Below, in pieces: positions 34,361-42,974 of a stretch of 64,000 nucleotides of DNA (the stretch's first letter is position 1; each line of letters begins with the position of its first letter). The DNA comes from Streptomyces sp. NBC_01476 (GTDB lineage Bacteria; Actinomycetota; Actinomycetes; Streptomycetales; Streptomycetaceae): NCBI RefSeq assembly GCF_036227265.1, contig NZ_CP109446.1, positions 4,547,501-4,611,500 on the forward strand. Direction: 5' to 3'. A model generated the notes under the pieces. It was not told the origin of the DNA, ran no database searches, and saw only the letters and a program-made list of their open reading frames with translations. Both the position numbers and the translations under genes were made by a program.

Positions 34361-35137
34361 TCACCCGAAGCGGCCGGAGATGTAGTCCTCGGTCGCCTGG
34401 ACGGACGGGTTGGAGAAGATCCGCTCGGTGTCGTCTATCTCGATGAGCTTGCCGGGCTGCCCGACCGCCGACAGGTTGAAGAAGGCGGTACGGTCCGACA
34501 CGCGTGCGGCCTGCTGCATGTTGTGGGTCACGATGACGATCGTGTACTTGGACTTCAGCTCGCCGATCAGGTCCTCGATGGCGAGGGTGGAGATCGGGTC
34601 GAGCGCCGAGCACGGCTCGTCCATCAGCAGGACGTCCGGCTCGACCGCGATGGCGCGGGCGATGCACAGCCGCTGCTGCTGGCCGCCGGAGAGACCGGAG
34701 CCGGGCTTGTTGAGGCGGTCCTTGACCTCGTTCCAGAGGTTGGCGCCCTTGAGCGACTTCTCCACGATGGTGTCGAGCTCGCCCTTGCGGCGGATGCCGT
34801 TGAGCCGCAGGCCGGCCGCCACGTTGTCGTAGATCGACATGGTGGGGAACGGGTTCGGCCGCTGGAAGACCATGCCGACCGTCCGGCGTACCGTCACCGG
34901 GTCGACGCCGGGACCGTAGAGGTTCTCGTCGTCAAGGAGCACCTTGCCCTCGACGCGGCCGCCGGGGGTGACCTCGTGCATACGGTTCAGGGTGCGCAGG
35001 AAGGTCGACTTGCCGCAGCCGGACGGGCCGATGAAGGCCGTCACCGAGCCGGGCTCGACGGTCATCGAGATGTCGTCGATGGCCTTGTGGTTGCTGTAGA
35101 AGGCGGAGAGGCCGCTGACGTCGATTCGCTTGGCCAT
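34361..35137 (-). CDS. pstB: Phosphate ABC transporter ATPase PstB
   Basis: A 258-residue ATPase of the high-affinity phosphate importer. Walker A is FIGPSGCGKSTF, the ABC signature LSGGQQQRLCIARAI and Walker B VLLMDEPCSALD. The H-loop is VTHNMQQA. Start ATG at 35137 (MAKRIDV), matching other streptomycete PstB; an in-frame GTG lies 9 bases before it. It follows pstA by 58 bases and is the last gene of pstSCAB. Confidence 0.97.
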   Translation of the reverse strand: MAKRIDVSGLSAFYSNHKAIDDISMTVEPGSVTAFIGPSGCGKSTFLRTLNRMHEVTPGGRVEGKVLLDDENLYGPGVDPVTVRRTVGMVFQRPNPFPTMSIYDNVAAGLRLNGIRRKGELDTIVEKSLKGANLWNEVKDRLNKPGSGLSGGQQQRLCIARAIAVEPDVLLMDEPCSALDPISTLAIEDLIGELKSKYTIVIVTHNMQQAARVSDRTAFFNLSAVGQPGKLIEIDDTERIFSNPSVQATEDYISGRFG

Positions 35138-35195
35138 GGGGATCACTTCTTTTCTGCTGGTTCGACCGGGTCACCGGTCGCGCGGCGGGGGCCGC

Positions 35196-36269
35196 TCAAC
35201 GGGACTTCGGCGCCTTCCAGCGGGCGATGCCGCGGGCCACCAGGTTCAGGATCATCACGAAGGCGATGAGGACGAGGGCTGCCGCCCAGGCACGGTTGTA
35301 GCTCGCGTCGTTGCCGTTGCCGTACTGCTCGTAGATGAAGTACGGCAGCGACGACTGCGGGCCGCTGAACGGGTTGTTGTTGATGATGTTGCTGCCGAAG
35401 ACCAGCAGCGCGATCGGCGCCGTCTCACCGGAGATACGGGCGATGGCCAGCATCACACCGGTGGTGACACCGCCGACGGCGGTCGGCAGGACCACCTTCG
35501 TGATGGTGCGCCACTTCGGGACGCCGAGCGCCAGGGACGCCTCGCGCAGCTCGTTCGGGACGAGCTTGAGCATCTCCTCGGTGGAGCGGACCACGACCGG
35601 CATCATCAGGATCGCCAGTGCGAGCGCGCCGGGGAAGCCGGAGGCGGGTGCCTTGTCGAAGATCACGAACCAGATCGACAGGATGAACAGACCCGCGACG
35701 ATCGACGGCACACCCGTCATGACGTCCACGAAGAAGGTGACCCACTTGGCGAGCATGCCCTTGCCGTACTCGACCAGGTAGATCGCGGTGAGGATGCCCA
35801 GCGGGGCGGCGATGACGGTGGCGATGCCGACCTGCTCCAGGGTGCCGATGATGGCGTGGTAGACGCCGCCGCCGGGACCGATGGTGAGCACGTTGTTCAT
35901 CGAGTGGGTCAGGAAGGAGCCGTCGAGGACCTTCACGCCCTTGCTGATCGTCGTCTGGACCAGCGAGTAGAGCGGGATGACGGCGAGGATGAAGCTCGCC
36001 CAGACCAGGCTGGTGGCCACCCGGTCCTTGGCCTGGCGGGTGCCCTCGACCCGGGCGGTGATCGCGAAGTTGCCGGCCACGAAGAGCACCAGCGCGATCA
36101 GGCCCCACTGGATCTGGCTGTCCAGGCCGGCGGCGGCGCCGATGGCGCAGGCGACCGCGATGGCGCCGACCGCGATGGCGGGGGTGGACCAGCCGGGCAG
36201 CCGGCGGGTGGCGAGGTGGTTCCGGGGAGCGGGCGCGACCGGCGGCCGGTCCTGCGTGATGTCGGTCAT
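35196..36269 (-). CDS. pstA: Phosphate ABC transporter permease PstA
   Basis: A 357-residue permease. After a cytoplasmic N-terminus there are about seven membrane helices. The ATPase-contact EAA loop is ELREASLALGVPKWRTITKV. It pairs with PstC; the start ATG overlaps the pstC stop (ATGA). Slightly longer than enterobacterial PstA because of an extra N-terminal helix pair, common in actinobacteria. Confidence 0.96.
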   Translation of the reverse strand: MTDITQDRPPVAPAPRNHLATRRLPGWSTPAIAVGAIAVACAIGAAAGLDSQIQWGLIALVLFVAGNFAITARVEGTRQAKDRVATSLVWASFILAVIPLYSLVQTTISKGVKVLDGSFLTHSMNNVLTIGPGGGVYHAIIGTLEQVGIATVIAAPLGILTAIYLVEYGKGMLAKWVTFFVDVMTGVPSIVAGLFILSIWFVIFDKAPASGFPGALALAILMMPVVVRSTEEMLKLVPNELREASLALGVPKWRTITKVVLPTAVGGVTTGVMLAIARISGETAPIALLVFGSNIINNNPFSGPQSSLPYFIYEQYGNGNDASYNRAWAAALVLIAFVMILNLVARGIARWKAPKSR

Positions 36270-37246
36270 GCGTTGGCCCCCGAGTACTCCTTGCGGCGCT
36301 GGATGATGATCCGGGCGGCGCCGTTGACCAGCAGCGTGATGACGAACAGCACCAGGCCGGAGGCGATCAGCGCGTCCCGGCCGAACTCGTCGGCCTCACC
36401 GAACTTGGCGACGATGTTCTGCGAGAAGGTGCCGCCGATCGGGTCCAGCAGGTGTGCGGACAGCTGCGGCGAGGCGGAGAGCACGGTGGCGACTGCCATC
36501 GTCTCGCCGAGCGCGCGGCCCAGGCCCAGCATGGACGCCGAGATGATGCCGGAGCGGGCGAAGGGGAGCACCGAGAGCCGGATGACCTCCCACCGGGTCG
36601 CGCCGAGCGCGAGCGCCGCTTCCTGGTGCATCTTGGGCACCTGGCGGATGACTTCCCGGCTGACGTTGGTGATGATCGGCAGGATCATGATCGCCAGCAG
36701 GATGCCCACCGTGAAGAGCGAGCGGGCCGAGGAGTTGGGGTCCTCCTTGGCGAAGATGACCGTCCAGCTGAAGTAGTTGTCCAGCCAGAGGTTGAGGCCG
36801 TGCAGGTGCGGCACCAGGAAGAGCGCGCCCCACAGGCCGTAGATGATGCTGGGCACGGCGGCGAGCAGGTCGATCACGAAGGCGATCGGGCCGCCGAGCT
36901 GCCGCGGTGCGTAGTGCGTGATGAACAGCGCGATGCCGACCGCGATCGGGACCGCGATGAGCATCGCGATGATCGAGCTGACGACCGTGCCGTAGGCCAG
37001 GACCGCGACGCCGAAGGACGGCGGGGTCAGGCTGGCGTTCCACTCGAAGGTGGTCAGGAAGTTGGTGTGGTCCTTGCTGATCGCGCTGACCGCGCGGACG
37101 GTCAGGAAGATGGCTATCGCGGCCATGACCACGAGCAGCAGGATGCCGGACCCGCGGGACATCCCGGCGAAGATCCGGTCGCCCGGGCGCGTGACGGTCC
37201 GGGTCGTGGTGGGGGGTGCGGAGGTGGGTGGAGCGGTGGTTGTCAT
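36266..37246 (-). CDS. pstC: Phosphate ABC transporter permease PstC
   Basis: A 326-residue permease with six core helices. The EAA loop is MHQEAALALGATRWEVIRLS and the sequence GIALFITHYAPRQLGGPIAF is typical of PstC. The N-terminus is Thr/Pro-rich. It is separated from pstS by a 112-base gap that holds a strong hairpin, and is coupled to pstA. Confidence 0.96.
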   Translation of the reverse strand: MTTTAPPTSAPPTTTRTVTRPGDRIFAGMSRGSGILLLVVMAAIAIFLTVRAVSAISKDHTNFLTTFEWNASLTPPSFGVAVLAYGTVVSSIIAMLIAVPIAVGIALFITHYAPRQLGGPIAFVIDLLAAVPSIIYGLWGALFLVPHLHGLNLWLDNYFSWTVIFAKEDPNSSARSLFTVGILLAIMILPIITNVSREVIRQVPKMHQEAALALGATRWEVIRLSVLPFARSGIISASMLGLGRALGETMAVATVLSASPQLSAHLLDPIGGTFSQNIVAKFGEADEFGRDALIASGLVLFVITLLVNGAARIIIQRRKEYSGANA

Positions 37247-37310
37247 AGGAGTTCTCCGGTCTGGGTGGGAGAGCCGGGCGGCTCCCCCGGCGGCGGTGCA
37301 CCGGATGCAC

Positions 37311-37350
37311 GGCGGGTCCCGTGGCCAAGGGTCTGGCCACGGGACCCGCC
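37311..37350 (-). terminator. Hairpin between pstS and pstC (attenuator or 3' stabiliser)
   Basis: A perfect 16-bp stem (GGCGGGTCCCGTGGCC at 37311-37326 with its complement at 37335-37350) around an 8-base loop, without a T-run, 8 bases after the pstS stop. It probably ends most pstS transcripts and lets some continue into pstCAB, giving the binding protein in excess. Confidence 0.85.
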
Positions 37351-37358
37351 GGCGTGGA

Positions 37359-38513
37359 TCAGCTGAGGGCGCTGATGGTGGAGCGGACCTTCGTGGCGAT
37401 CGCGTCGGGCAGCGGCGCGTAGCCCTGCGCGGTGAGCTGCGCCTGGCCGTCGGCGCTCGCGATGTAGTTCAGGAAGGACTTGGTCAGCGGCAGGGTGGCC
37501 GGCTTGTTGCCCTTGTCGCAGGCGATCTCGTAGGTCACCAGGACGATCGGGTAGGCGTTGTCGGTCTTGGTGACGTACGCGGCGCTCAGGTCGAGCGACA
37601 GGTCCGCACCGGTGCCGACGACCTTCGCGGAGGCGATGCCCGCGGAGGAGTTGGCGGAGGTGGCCTCGACCGGCGCGGAGGCACCGGTGTTGATCTTGAC
37701 CGTCGGGATGCTGCTGGCGGTCGCGTAGGAGAGCTCGAAGTAGCCGATGGCGCCTTCGGTCTGCTTCACCAGGCTGGCCACACCGGCGGACTTGGCGGCG
37801 GCCTGGCCGCCCTTGCCCGCCCACGCCTTGGCGTGCTCGTAGGGCCACGCGGCCGGGGCCGCGCCCTTGAGGTACTTGGTGAAGTTGTCCGTGGTGCCGG
37901 ACTCGTCCTGGCGGTGGACGGTCTGGATCTTGCTGCTCGGCAGGGTGGCGCTCGGGTTGAGGGCCTTGATCGCCGGGTCGTTCCAGGTGGTGATCTGCGA
38001 GTTGAAGATCTTCGCCAGGGTGGTCGCGTCCAGCACCAGGTTGTCGACGCCCGGGAGGTTGTAGCCGACCGCGATCGGGCCGCCGACCATCGGGATGCTG
38101 ATGCCCTGGCCGTCGGTGCAGACCTTCTTGGAGGCCGCGATCTCGGTGTCCTTCAGCGGGGAGTCGGAGCCGGCGAAGGCGTCCGTGCCCTGGTTGAAGT
38201 CGACGATGCCCTCACCGGAGGAGGAGCCCTTGTAGTTGATGGTCGACCCGGGGCAGGCCTGCTGGTAGTTCTTCACCCAGGAGTCGATGGCGTTCTGCTG
38301 GGCGGTGGAGCCCGAGGCCAGGATCTGGCCCTTCTCACAGGAGATCGAGCCCGCGTTCGCCGCGGCGCTGGTCGACGGCTGACCGCTGCTCGACGGCGTG
38401 GAGCTGCTGTCGTCGTTGTTGTCCGAACCGCAGGCGGTCAGGACCAGCGCGCCGGTAATCGCGACCGCGCCGACGGTCAGGGCACGGAGCCCGCTCTTAC
38501 GCTGAAGCTTCAC
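37359..38513 (-). CDS. pstS: Phosphate-binding lipoprotein PstS
   Basis: A 384-residue extracellular phosphate-binding lipoprotein. The signal peptide ends in the lipobox LTAC (about residue 26), followed by an Asn/Asp/Ser linker. Phosphate-contact loops are present (ASGSTAQQNA, KGSSSGEGIVDF, FAGSDSPL). The GTG at 38513 gives the expected MKLQRKSGLRA-type signal peptide. The longer open frame runs into PHO boxes and is not used. Transcription is expected to be induced by PhoP under phosphate limitation through the boxes at 38623-38666. Confidence 0.96.
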   Translation of the reverse strand: MKLQRKSGLRALTVGAVAITGALVLTACGSDNNDDSSSTPSSSGQPSTSAAANAGSISCEKGQILASGSTAQQNAIDSWVKNYQQACPGSTINYKGSSSGEGIVDFNQGTDAFAGSDSPLKDTEIAASKKVCTDGQGISIPMVGGPIAVGYNLPGVDNLVLDATTLAKIFNSQITTWNDPAIKALNPSATLPSSKIQTVHRQDESGTTDNFTKYLKGAAPAAWPYEHAKAWAGKGGQAAAKSAGVASLVKQTEGAIGYFELSYATASSIPTVKINTGASAPVEATSANSSAGIASAKVVGTGADLSLDLSAAYVTKTDNAYPIVLVTYEIACDKGNKPATLPLTKSFLNYIASADGQAQLTAQGYAPLPDAIATKVRSTISALS

Positions 38514-38622
38514 CTTCGAGTGTTCCTTCCGAGAGCCCGCCGGTGGACGGCGAAGCAGAGGGTTGTTGTATCTGCATCCACCCGGCGACGTGATGCTCAC
38601 CGGTAAGGCCGAAATTAGGCAG
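38514..38622 (-). promoter_or_regulatory. pstS leader and promoter-proximal region
   Basis: These 109 bases lie between the PHO boxes and the pstS start. They include GGAAGGAA before the start codon, and the -10 region of the PhoP-activated promoter should lie here. No consensus -35 is needed when PhoP activates. Confidence 0.5.
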
Positions 38623-38666
38623 ATCAGGTGAAGCGACCCTCGGGAGACGGTGAACGCGAGGTGAAC
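38623..38666 (-). promoter_or_regulatory. PHO boxes upstream of pstS (PhoP operator)
   Basis: Read on the minus strand, four successive 11-base units occur: GTTCACCTCGC, GTTCACCGTCT, a degenerate CCCGAGGGTCG, and CTTCACCTGAT. This matches the streptomycete PHO box (direct repeats of GTTCACC in 11-bp phase). The core is 110-153 bases upstream of the pstS start. Confidence 0.9.
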
Positions 38667-38872
38667 CTCGTCCATCAGGGTGGTGGCGGACTTTGTGGAT
38701 CTTGAGCCGCACGTCGTCAGAGTGACACGCGGGGTTAACAGAAAAGGCGCGGTAACGCCCCGATCACGACCCGATCACGGGGGTCACGGGCGGGTCACGG
38801 CCCCGGGAGAGGGGGTGCGGGAGGGGTACGGAGGCGGGTTCCGTACCGGGTTTCGGCGCGGATTCGCGTGCT

Positions 38873-38894
38873 GTTCATCCAGGGTTCACCTCCG
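38873..38894 (+). promoter_or_regulatory. Second PHO box, opposite orientation
   Basis: GTTCATCCAGG directly followed by GTTCACCTCCG forms a two-unit PHO box on the plus strand, about 360 bases from the pstS start. It does not point at an annotated plus-strand gene; downstream lies the 3' end of the NUDIX gene. It could widen PhoP binding at pstS or drive an unannotated transcript. Confidence 0.7.
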
Positions 38895-38922
38895 GCGGCG
38901 CGGGGACGGAGGCCGGTGGGCC

Positions 38923-39012
38923 CGCTCGGCCGGTTCGGCCGGTTCGGCCGGTTCGGCCGGTTCAGCCGGCGCAGTCCGCTCGGCCCGCTCGGTCCGCTCG
39001 GTCCGCTCGGCC
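38923..39012. repeat. Two blocks of 9-bp tandem repeats abutting the NUDIX stop codon
   Basis: Block one has CGCTCGGCC plus four copies of GGTTCGGCC (one with A) at 38923-38967. Block two has four copies of CGCTCGG(T/C)C at 38977-39012. The repeat ends 3 bases from the stop codon of the NUDIX gene. It may act in transcription termination or mRNA stability, or be only a slippage tract. Confidence 0.85.
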
Positions 39013-39014
39013 CT

Positions 39015-39440
39015 TCAGTCCGCGAGGGTGCGCAGTGCCGCGTCCACCACCGGGCGGTCCCGGTCGTGGGTGAGGCGGTGCAGCGCGGCGGTCGGCGGCA
39101 GCCACACCATCCGGTCCACCTCGTGATTGACCTCGAAGGAGCCCGCGCCCGCCTCCGCGGCCCAGTAACGGACCTCCTTCGGGCGGCCCTCCACCAGATA
39201 GCGGGTGACCGGCAGCGGCGCCCCCAGCACGCACTCGAGACCGGTCTCCTCGCGGGTCTCCCGCAGCGCCGCGGCGGCCGTCTCCTCCCCCCGCTTCACC
39301 TTGCCCTTGGGCAGGCTCCAGTCGTCGTAGCGCGGGCGGTGGATCAGCGCGATCTCGATGGCGCCGTCGTACGGCGAGCGGCGCCACAGCACCACGCCGG
39401 CCGCGTGCACGGTCGTCGGGTCCCCTGCGTGCCCGCTCAC
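39015..39440 (-). CDS. NUDIX hydrolase (MutT-like)
   Basis: A 141-residue pyrophosphohydrolase. The NUDIX box is complete: it starts GKVKRGEE and ends RETREETGLE, with the metal-binding Glu residues. In actinobacteria MutT proteins in this location clean oxidised nucleotides or diadenosine/polyphosphate compounds. The start GTG at 39440 lies in a GTGA overlap with the CHAD gene. It forms an operon ppk-CHAD-NUDIX, so a link to polyphosphate or nucleotide metabolism is likely. Confidence 0.92.
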   Translation of the reverse strand: MSGHAGDPTTVHAAGVVLWRRSPYDGAIEIALIHRPRYDDWSLPKGKVKRGEETAAAALRETREETGLECVLGAPLPVTRYLVEGRPKEVRYWAAEAGAGSFEVNHEVDRMVWLPPTAALHRLTHDRDRPVVDAALRTLAD

Positions 39441-40774
39441 CGGGCGCGGGGTCCTGCCTGCGCGGGCAGTGCGGCCTGCCGCCACACCAGCGAGAAGGCG
39501 AACCTGGCGGCCTCCACCTCGTGCCGCTGGTCGGCGTGCAGCACGCCCAGCGCGTACGCCGTGGCCGGCGCTATCCGCGGGGTACGGGCCGCGGCGGCCA
39601 CCGCGGCCGCGGACTCGGCGGCCTCCCGGTGCCGCCGCAGCAGCAGGTCCGCCTCGGCGAACCGCGGGTCGCCCGGCGCCCCCGACTCCGGCACTTCGGC
39701 CGCGTACCGGCTCAGCCGCAGCAGGATCCGTACCTGGTGCCAGGGCGTGTCCTGCAGGTCCGCGGTCAGTTCGGCGCCGAGCGAGGCGCGCATGGCCTCG
39801 GCGTTGTACGGGTTCGCGGCGCGGTGCAGGGGCAGCGTGTCGGCGGCGTCGGTGAGCCGCCGGTACGCCTGCGTGGCCAGCGGCGGCAGCAGGGCGGCGG
39901 CCGGCCCGTCGGCGGTCGGGCTCAGCGGTACCTCGGAGGCCAGTACCGCGATGGAGTCGGCCAGGCCGTGGAAACGGGAGGAGCCCATCGCCTGGAGCGT
40001 GGCGGAGTGGGCCCGGGTGCGGGCCAGGGTGAGCTGCCGTTCCAGCAGGGCGGCGGCGCGGGCGGCGCCCAGGGCGAGCGGGCCCGAGCCGTTCGCCGCC
40101 GGCGGGGGCGGTTCGGGCAGGGCGCCGCCGAGTGCGTCGGCGCCGGCCAGTACGGGTTCGGGGGCGCCGGGCGCCGAGAGCCGGCGCAGCGCCTCCAGCA
40201 GCCTGGCCAGCCGCTCGATGTACTGCGGTTCACGGCCCAGCGTGGCCGACAGCCAGCCGAGTTCCGCGCGCAGCGGCTCCGACCAGGCGGGGTCGGTGAG
40301 CGGGGCGTACGTGTGCAGCACGCCGGCGATCCGCCGGGCGCTGCGCCGCAGCAGGGTGTCCGCGTCGGCCTCGCTCTCCCCACGCAGGCTGAGCCCGCGC
40401 AGAAAGGTGGTGGCCTGATCGCACAGGTAACCGGTGAGGACGTCCCCCGCGGTCCCGCTTCCCCCGCCGCGCCCGGAGGACCCCACGGGACCGGTGCCCT
40501 TCCGCCCGGCTCCCCCCGCGGCACCCTCCGGGACCCTGCCGCCCGCTGCGGCTTCCGGGTCCGTCCCGGGCGCCGGGGCGCCGGGGGCGGGTGCTGGACC
40601 GGCCGGGTGGTCGCCCGTTGCCGCTTCGCCGGTGGCCACCGTGTTGCTCCCCGTGTTGGTGTCGTCCGTGTGCTCGCGCGGGCCGTCCGGCGCGCCCCGG
40701 CCGCCCGCCGTCGCGGCGCCGGGCGGGTCGGAAGCGATGCCCGCGAGGGTGTCAGGTCGCTGCTGATGGGCCAC
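39437..40774 (-). CDS. CHAD-domain protein (predicted polyphosphate binding)
   Basis: A protein of 445 residues. The first ~105 residues are a disordered Gly/Pro/Ala/Thr-rich tail. From about 110 the CHAD helical repeats follow (VLTGYLCDQATTFLRGL, then conserved basic helices such as LLRRSARRIAGVLHTY and LRAELGWLSATLGRE). CHAD domains bind polyphosphate through Arg/Lys/His on their surface, and lying in an operon with ppk fits that well. The GTG start at 40774 is inside the last codons of ppk (23-base overlap). Confidence 0.93.
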   Translation of the reverse strand: MAHQQRPDTLAGIASDPPGAATAGGRGAPDGPREHTDDTNTGSNTVATGEAATGDHPAGPAPAPGAPAPGTDPEAAAGGRVPEGAAGGAGRKGTGPVGSSGRGGGSGTAGDVLTGYLCDQATTFLRGLSLRGESEADADTLLRRSARRIAGVLHTYAPLTDPAWSEPLRAELGWLSATLGREPQYIERLARLLEALRRLSAPGAPEPVLAGADALGGALPEPPPPAANGSGPLALGAARAAALLERQLTLARTRAHSATLQAMGSSRFHGLADSIAVLASEVPLSPTADGPAAALLPPLATQAYRRLTDAADTLPLHRAANPYNAEAMRASLGAELTADLQDTPWHQVRILLRLSRYAAEVPESGAPGDPRFAEADLLLRRHREAAESAAAVAAAARTPRIAPATAYALGVLHADQRHEVEAARFAFSLVWRQAALPAQAGPRAR

Positions 40775-42974
40775 GCCGGCGCCTCCGGGCGTCGATGAGC
40801 ATCTCCTGGATGTTCCGCAGCGGCCGTCCGTCGGCGTCGGTGCTGTGGCGGGTCCAGTTGCCGTCGGCCGCCAGGTGCCAGGAGGACGTGGAGTCCGACA
40901 TCCCGGTCTCCAGCAGGCGGCCGATGGTGGCGCGGTGCGTCGGGTCGGCGACCCTGACCAGCGCCTCGATGCGGCGGTCGAGGTTACGGTGCATCATGTC
41001 GGCGCTGCCGAGCCACACTTCGGGCTCGCCGCCGTTGCCGAAGACGAACACCCGGGAGTGTTCGAGGAAGCGCCCGAGGATGCTGCGCACCCGGATGTTC
41101 TCCGAGAGCCCCGGCACCCCCGGCCGTACCGCGCAGATCCCGCGGACCCAGATGTCCACCGGGACCCCGGCCTGCGAGGCACGGTAGAGCGCGTCGATGA
41201 TCACCTCGTCGACGATCGAGTTGACCTTGATCCGTACGTACGCGGGCCGGCCGGCCTTGTGGTGGTCGATCTCCGCCACGATCCGCTGGATCAGCCCGTC
41301 CCGCAGGCTGCGCGGGGCGACCAGCAGCCGGTTGTACGCCTCACGCCGCGAGTAGCCGGAGAGCCGGTTGAACAGGTGCGACAGGTCCGCGCCCACCTGC
41401 GGGTCCGCGGTGAGCAGGCCCAGGTCCTCGTAGAGCCGGGCGGTCTTGGGGTGGTAGTTGCCGGTGCCGACGTGGCTGTAGCGCCGCAGCGTCTCGCCCT
41501 CCTGGCGGACCACCAGCGACAGCTTGCAGTGCGTCTTCAGGCCGACCAGCCCGTACACCACATGGCAGCCCGCCTCCTCCAGCTTGCGGGCCCACTTGAT
41601 GTTGGCCTGCTCGTCGAAGCGCGCCTTGATCTCGACCAGCACCAGCACCTGCTTGCCCGCCTCGGCCGCGTCGATCAGCGCGTCCACGATCGGCGAGTCG
41701 CCGGAGGTGCGGTAGAGCGTCTGCTTGATCGCCAGCACGTCCGGGTCGGCGGCGGCCTGGTCGAGGAAGGACTGCACCGAGGTGGAGAAGGAGTCGTACG
41801 GGTGGTGCAGCAGCACGTCCCGCTCGCGCAGGGCGGCGAATATGTCCGGCGGGGACGCGGACTCGACCTCGGCGAGGTCGCGGTGGGTGCCGGCGATGAA
41901 CCGCGGGAACTTCAGCTCGGGGCGGTCCAGGCCGGCGATGGCGAACAGACCGGTCAGATCGAGCGGCCCGGGCAGCGGATAGACCTCGGTGTGCTTCATC
42001 TTCAGCTCGTGCACCAGCAGGTCCAGCACCCGGGGGGCGATCGACTCCTCGACCTCAAGGCGTACCGGCGGCCCGAAGCGGCGCCGCATCAGCTCCTTCT
42101 CCAGGGCCTGCAGGAGGTTCTCCGCGTCGTCCTCCTCGACTTCCAGGTCCTCGTTCCTGGTGACCCGGAACATGTGGTGGTCGAGGACCTCCATCCCCGG
42201 GAAGAGCTCGTCGAGGTGGGCGGCGATCACGTCCTCCAGCGGCACGTACCGCTGCGGCCCGGCCTCCAGGAAGCGGAAGAGGATCGGCGGCACCTTCACC
42301 CGGGCGAAGTGCTCGTGCCCGGAGACCGGGTTGCGGACCACGACGGCGAGGTTCAGCGACAGGCCGGAGATGTACGGGAAGGGGTGCGCGGGGTCGACGG
42401 CCAGCGGGGTCAGCACCGGGAAGATCTGCTGCCGGAAGAGGGTGGCCAGCCGGGCCTGCTCCTTCTCCGTCAGGTCGCCCCAGCGGATCACATGGATGCC
42501 CTCGTCGGCGAGCTGCGGGGCCACGTCGTTCTGGAAGCAGGCGGCGTGCCGGGCCATGAGTTCGCGGGACCTGGTCAGGATTCCGTCCAGCACGTCACGC
42601 GGCTGGAGCCCTGCGGCCGAACGGGTGGCGACACCGGTCGCCATCCGGCGCTTGAGGCCGGCCACCCGCACCATGAAGAACTCATCGAGGTTGCTCGCGA
42701 ATATCGCCAGGAAATTGGCGCGTTCCAGCAACGGGGTCGTCGGGTCCTCGGCGAGTTCGAGCACCCGCTCGTTGAAGGCGAGCCAGCTGCGCTCGCGGTC
42801 CAGGAAACGGCCCTGCGGCAGTTCGTCGCCGTACTCCTCACCGGCCGAGGCCAGGTCAGGGAGGTCGGGCGACAGGTCGGGCACGACGCGCGGCCGGAAA
42901 GCGACGTCGGCGGTGGGGTCCCCCTCGGGCGTGTGAGGCTGCGAGGGGACACTGGGGTGATTCGTCTGGGCCAT
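40752..42974 (-). CDS. ppk: Polyphosphate kinase PPK1
   Basis: A 740-residue kinase that makes polyphosphate from ATP. The N-terminal domain begins at RFLDRERSWLAFNERVLELA. The phosphorylated His lies in YSHVGTGNYHPKTARLYEDL (about residue 500) and the second catalytic His in LEHSRVFVFGNG (about 640). The length suits actinobacterial PPK1 with its ~50-residue N-terminal extension (PSQPHTPEGDPTADVAF). The ATG at 42974 follows GGAGGAGGG. A longer frame to 43124 is possible but less likely. PhoP control is known for streptomycete ppk; here only a weak GTTACC/TTCAATC pair near 43150-43165 hints at it. Confidence 0.96.
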   Translation of the reverse strand: MAQTNHPSVPSQPHTPEGDPTADVAFRPRVVPDLSPDLPDLASAGEEYGDELPQGRFLDRERSWLAFNERVLELAEDPTTPLLERANFLAIFASNLDEFFMVRVAGLKRRMATGVATRSAAGLQPRDVLDGILTRSRELMARHAACFQNDVAPQLADEGIHVIRWGDLTEKEQARLATLFRQQIFPVLTPLAVDPAHPFPYISGLSLNLAVVVRNPVSGHEHFARVKVPPILFRFLEAGPQRYVPLEDVIAAHLDELFPGMEVLDHHMFRVTRNEDLEVEEDDAENLLQALEKELMRRRFGPPVRLEVEESIAPRVLDLLVHELKMKHTEVYPLPGPLDLTGLFAIAGLDRPELKFPRFIAGTHRDLAEVESASPPDIFAALRERDVLLHHPYDSFSTSVQSFLDQAAADPDVLAIKQTLYRTSGDSPIVDALIDAAEAGKQVLVLVEIKARFDEQANIKWARKLEEAGCHVVYGLVGLKTHCKLSLVVRQEGETLRRYSHVGTGNYHPKTARLYEDLGLLTADPQVGADLSHLFNRLSGYSRREAYNRLLVAPRSLRDGLIQRIVAEIDHHKAGRPAYVRIKVNSIVDEVIIDALYRASQAGVPVDIWVRGICAVRPGVPGLSENIRVRSILGRFLEHSRVFVFGNGGEPEVWLGSADMMHRNLDRRIEALVRVADPTHRATIGRLLETGMSDSTSSWHLAADGNWTRHSTDADGRPLRNIQEMLIDARRRRRGPSAAT

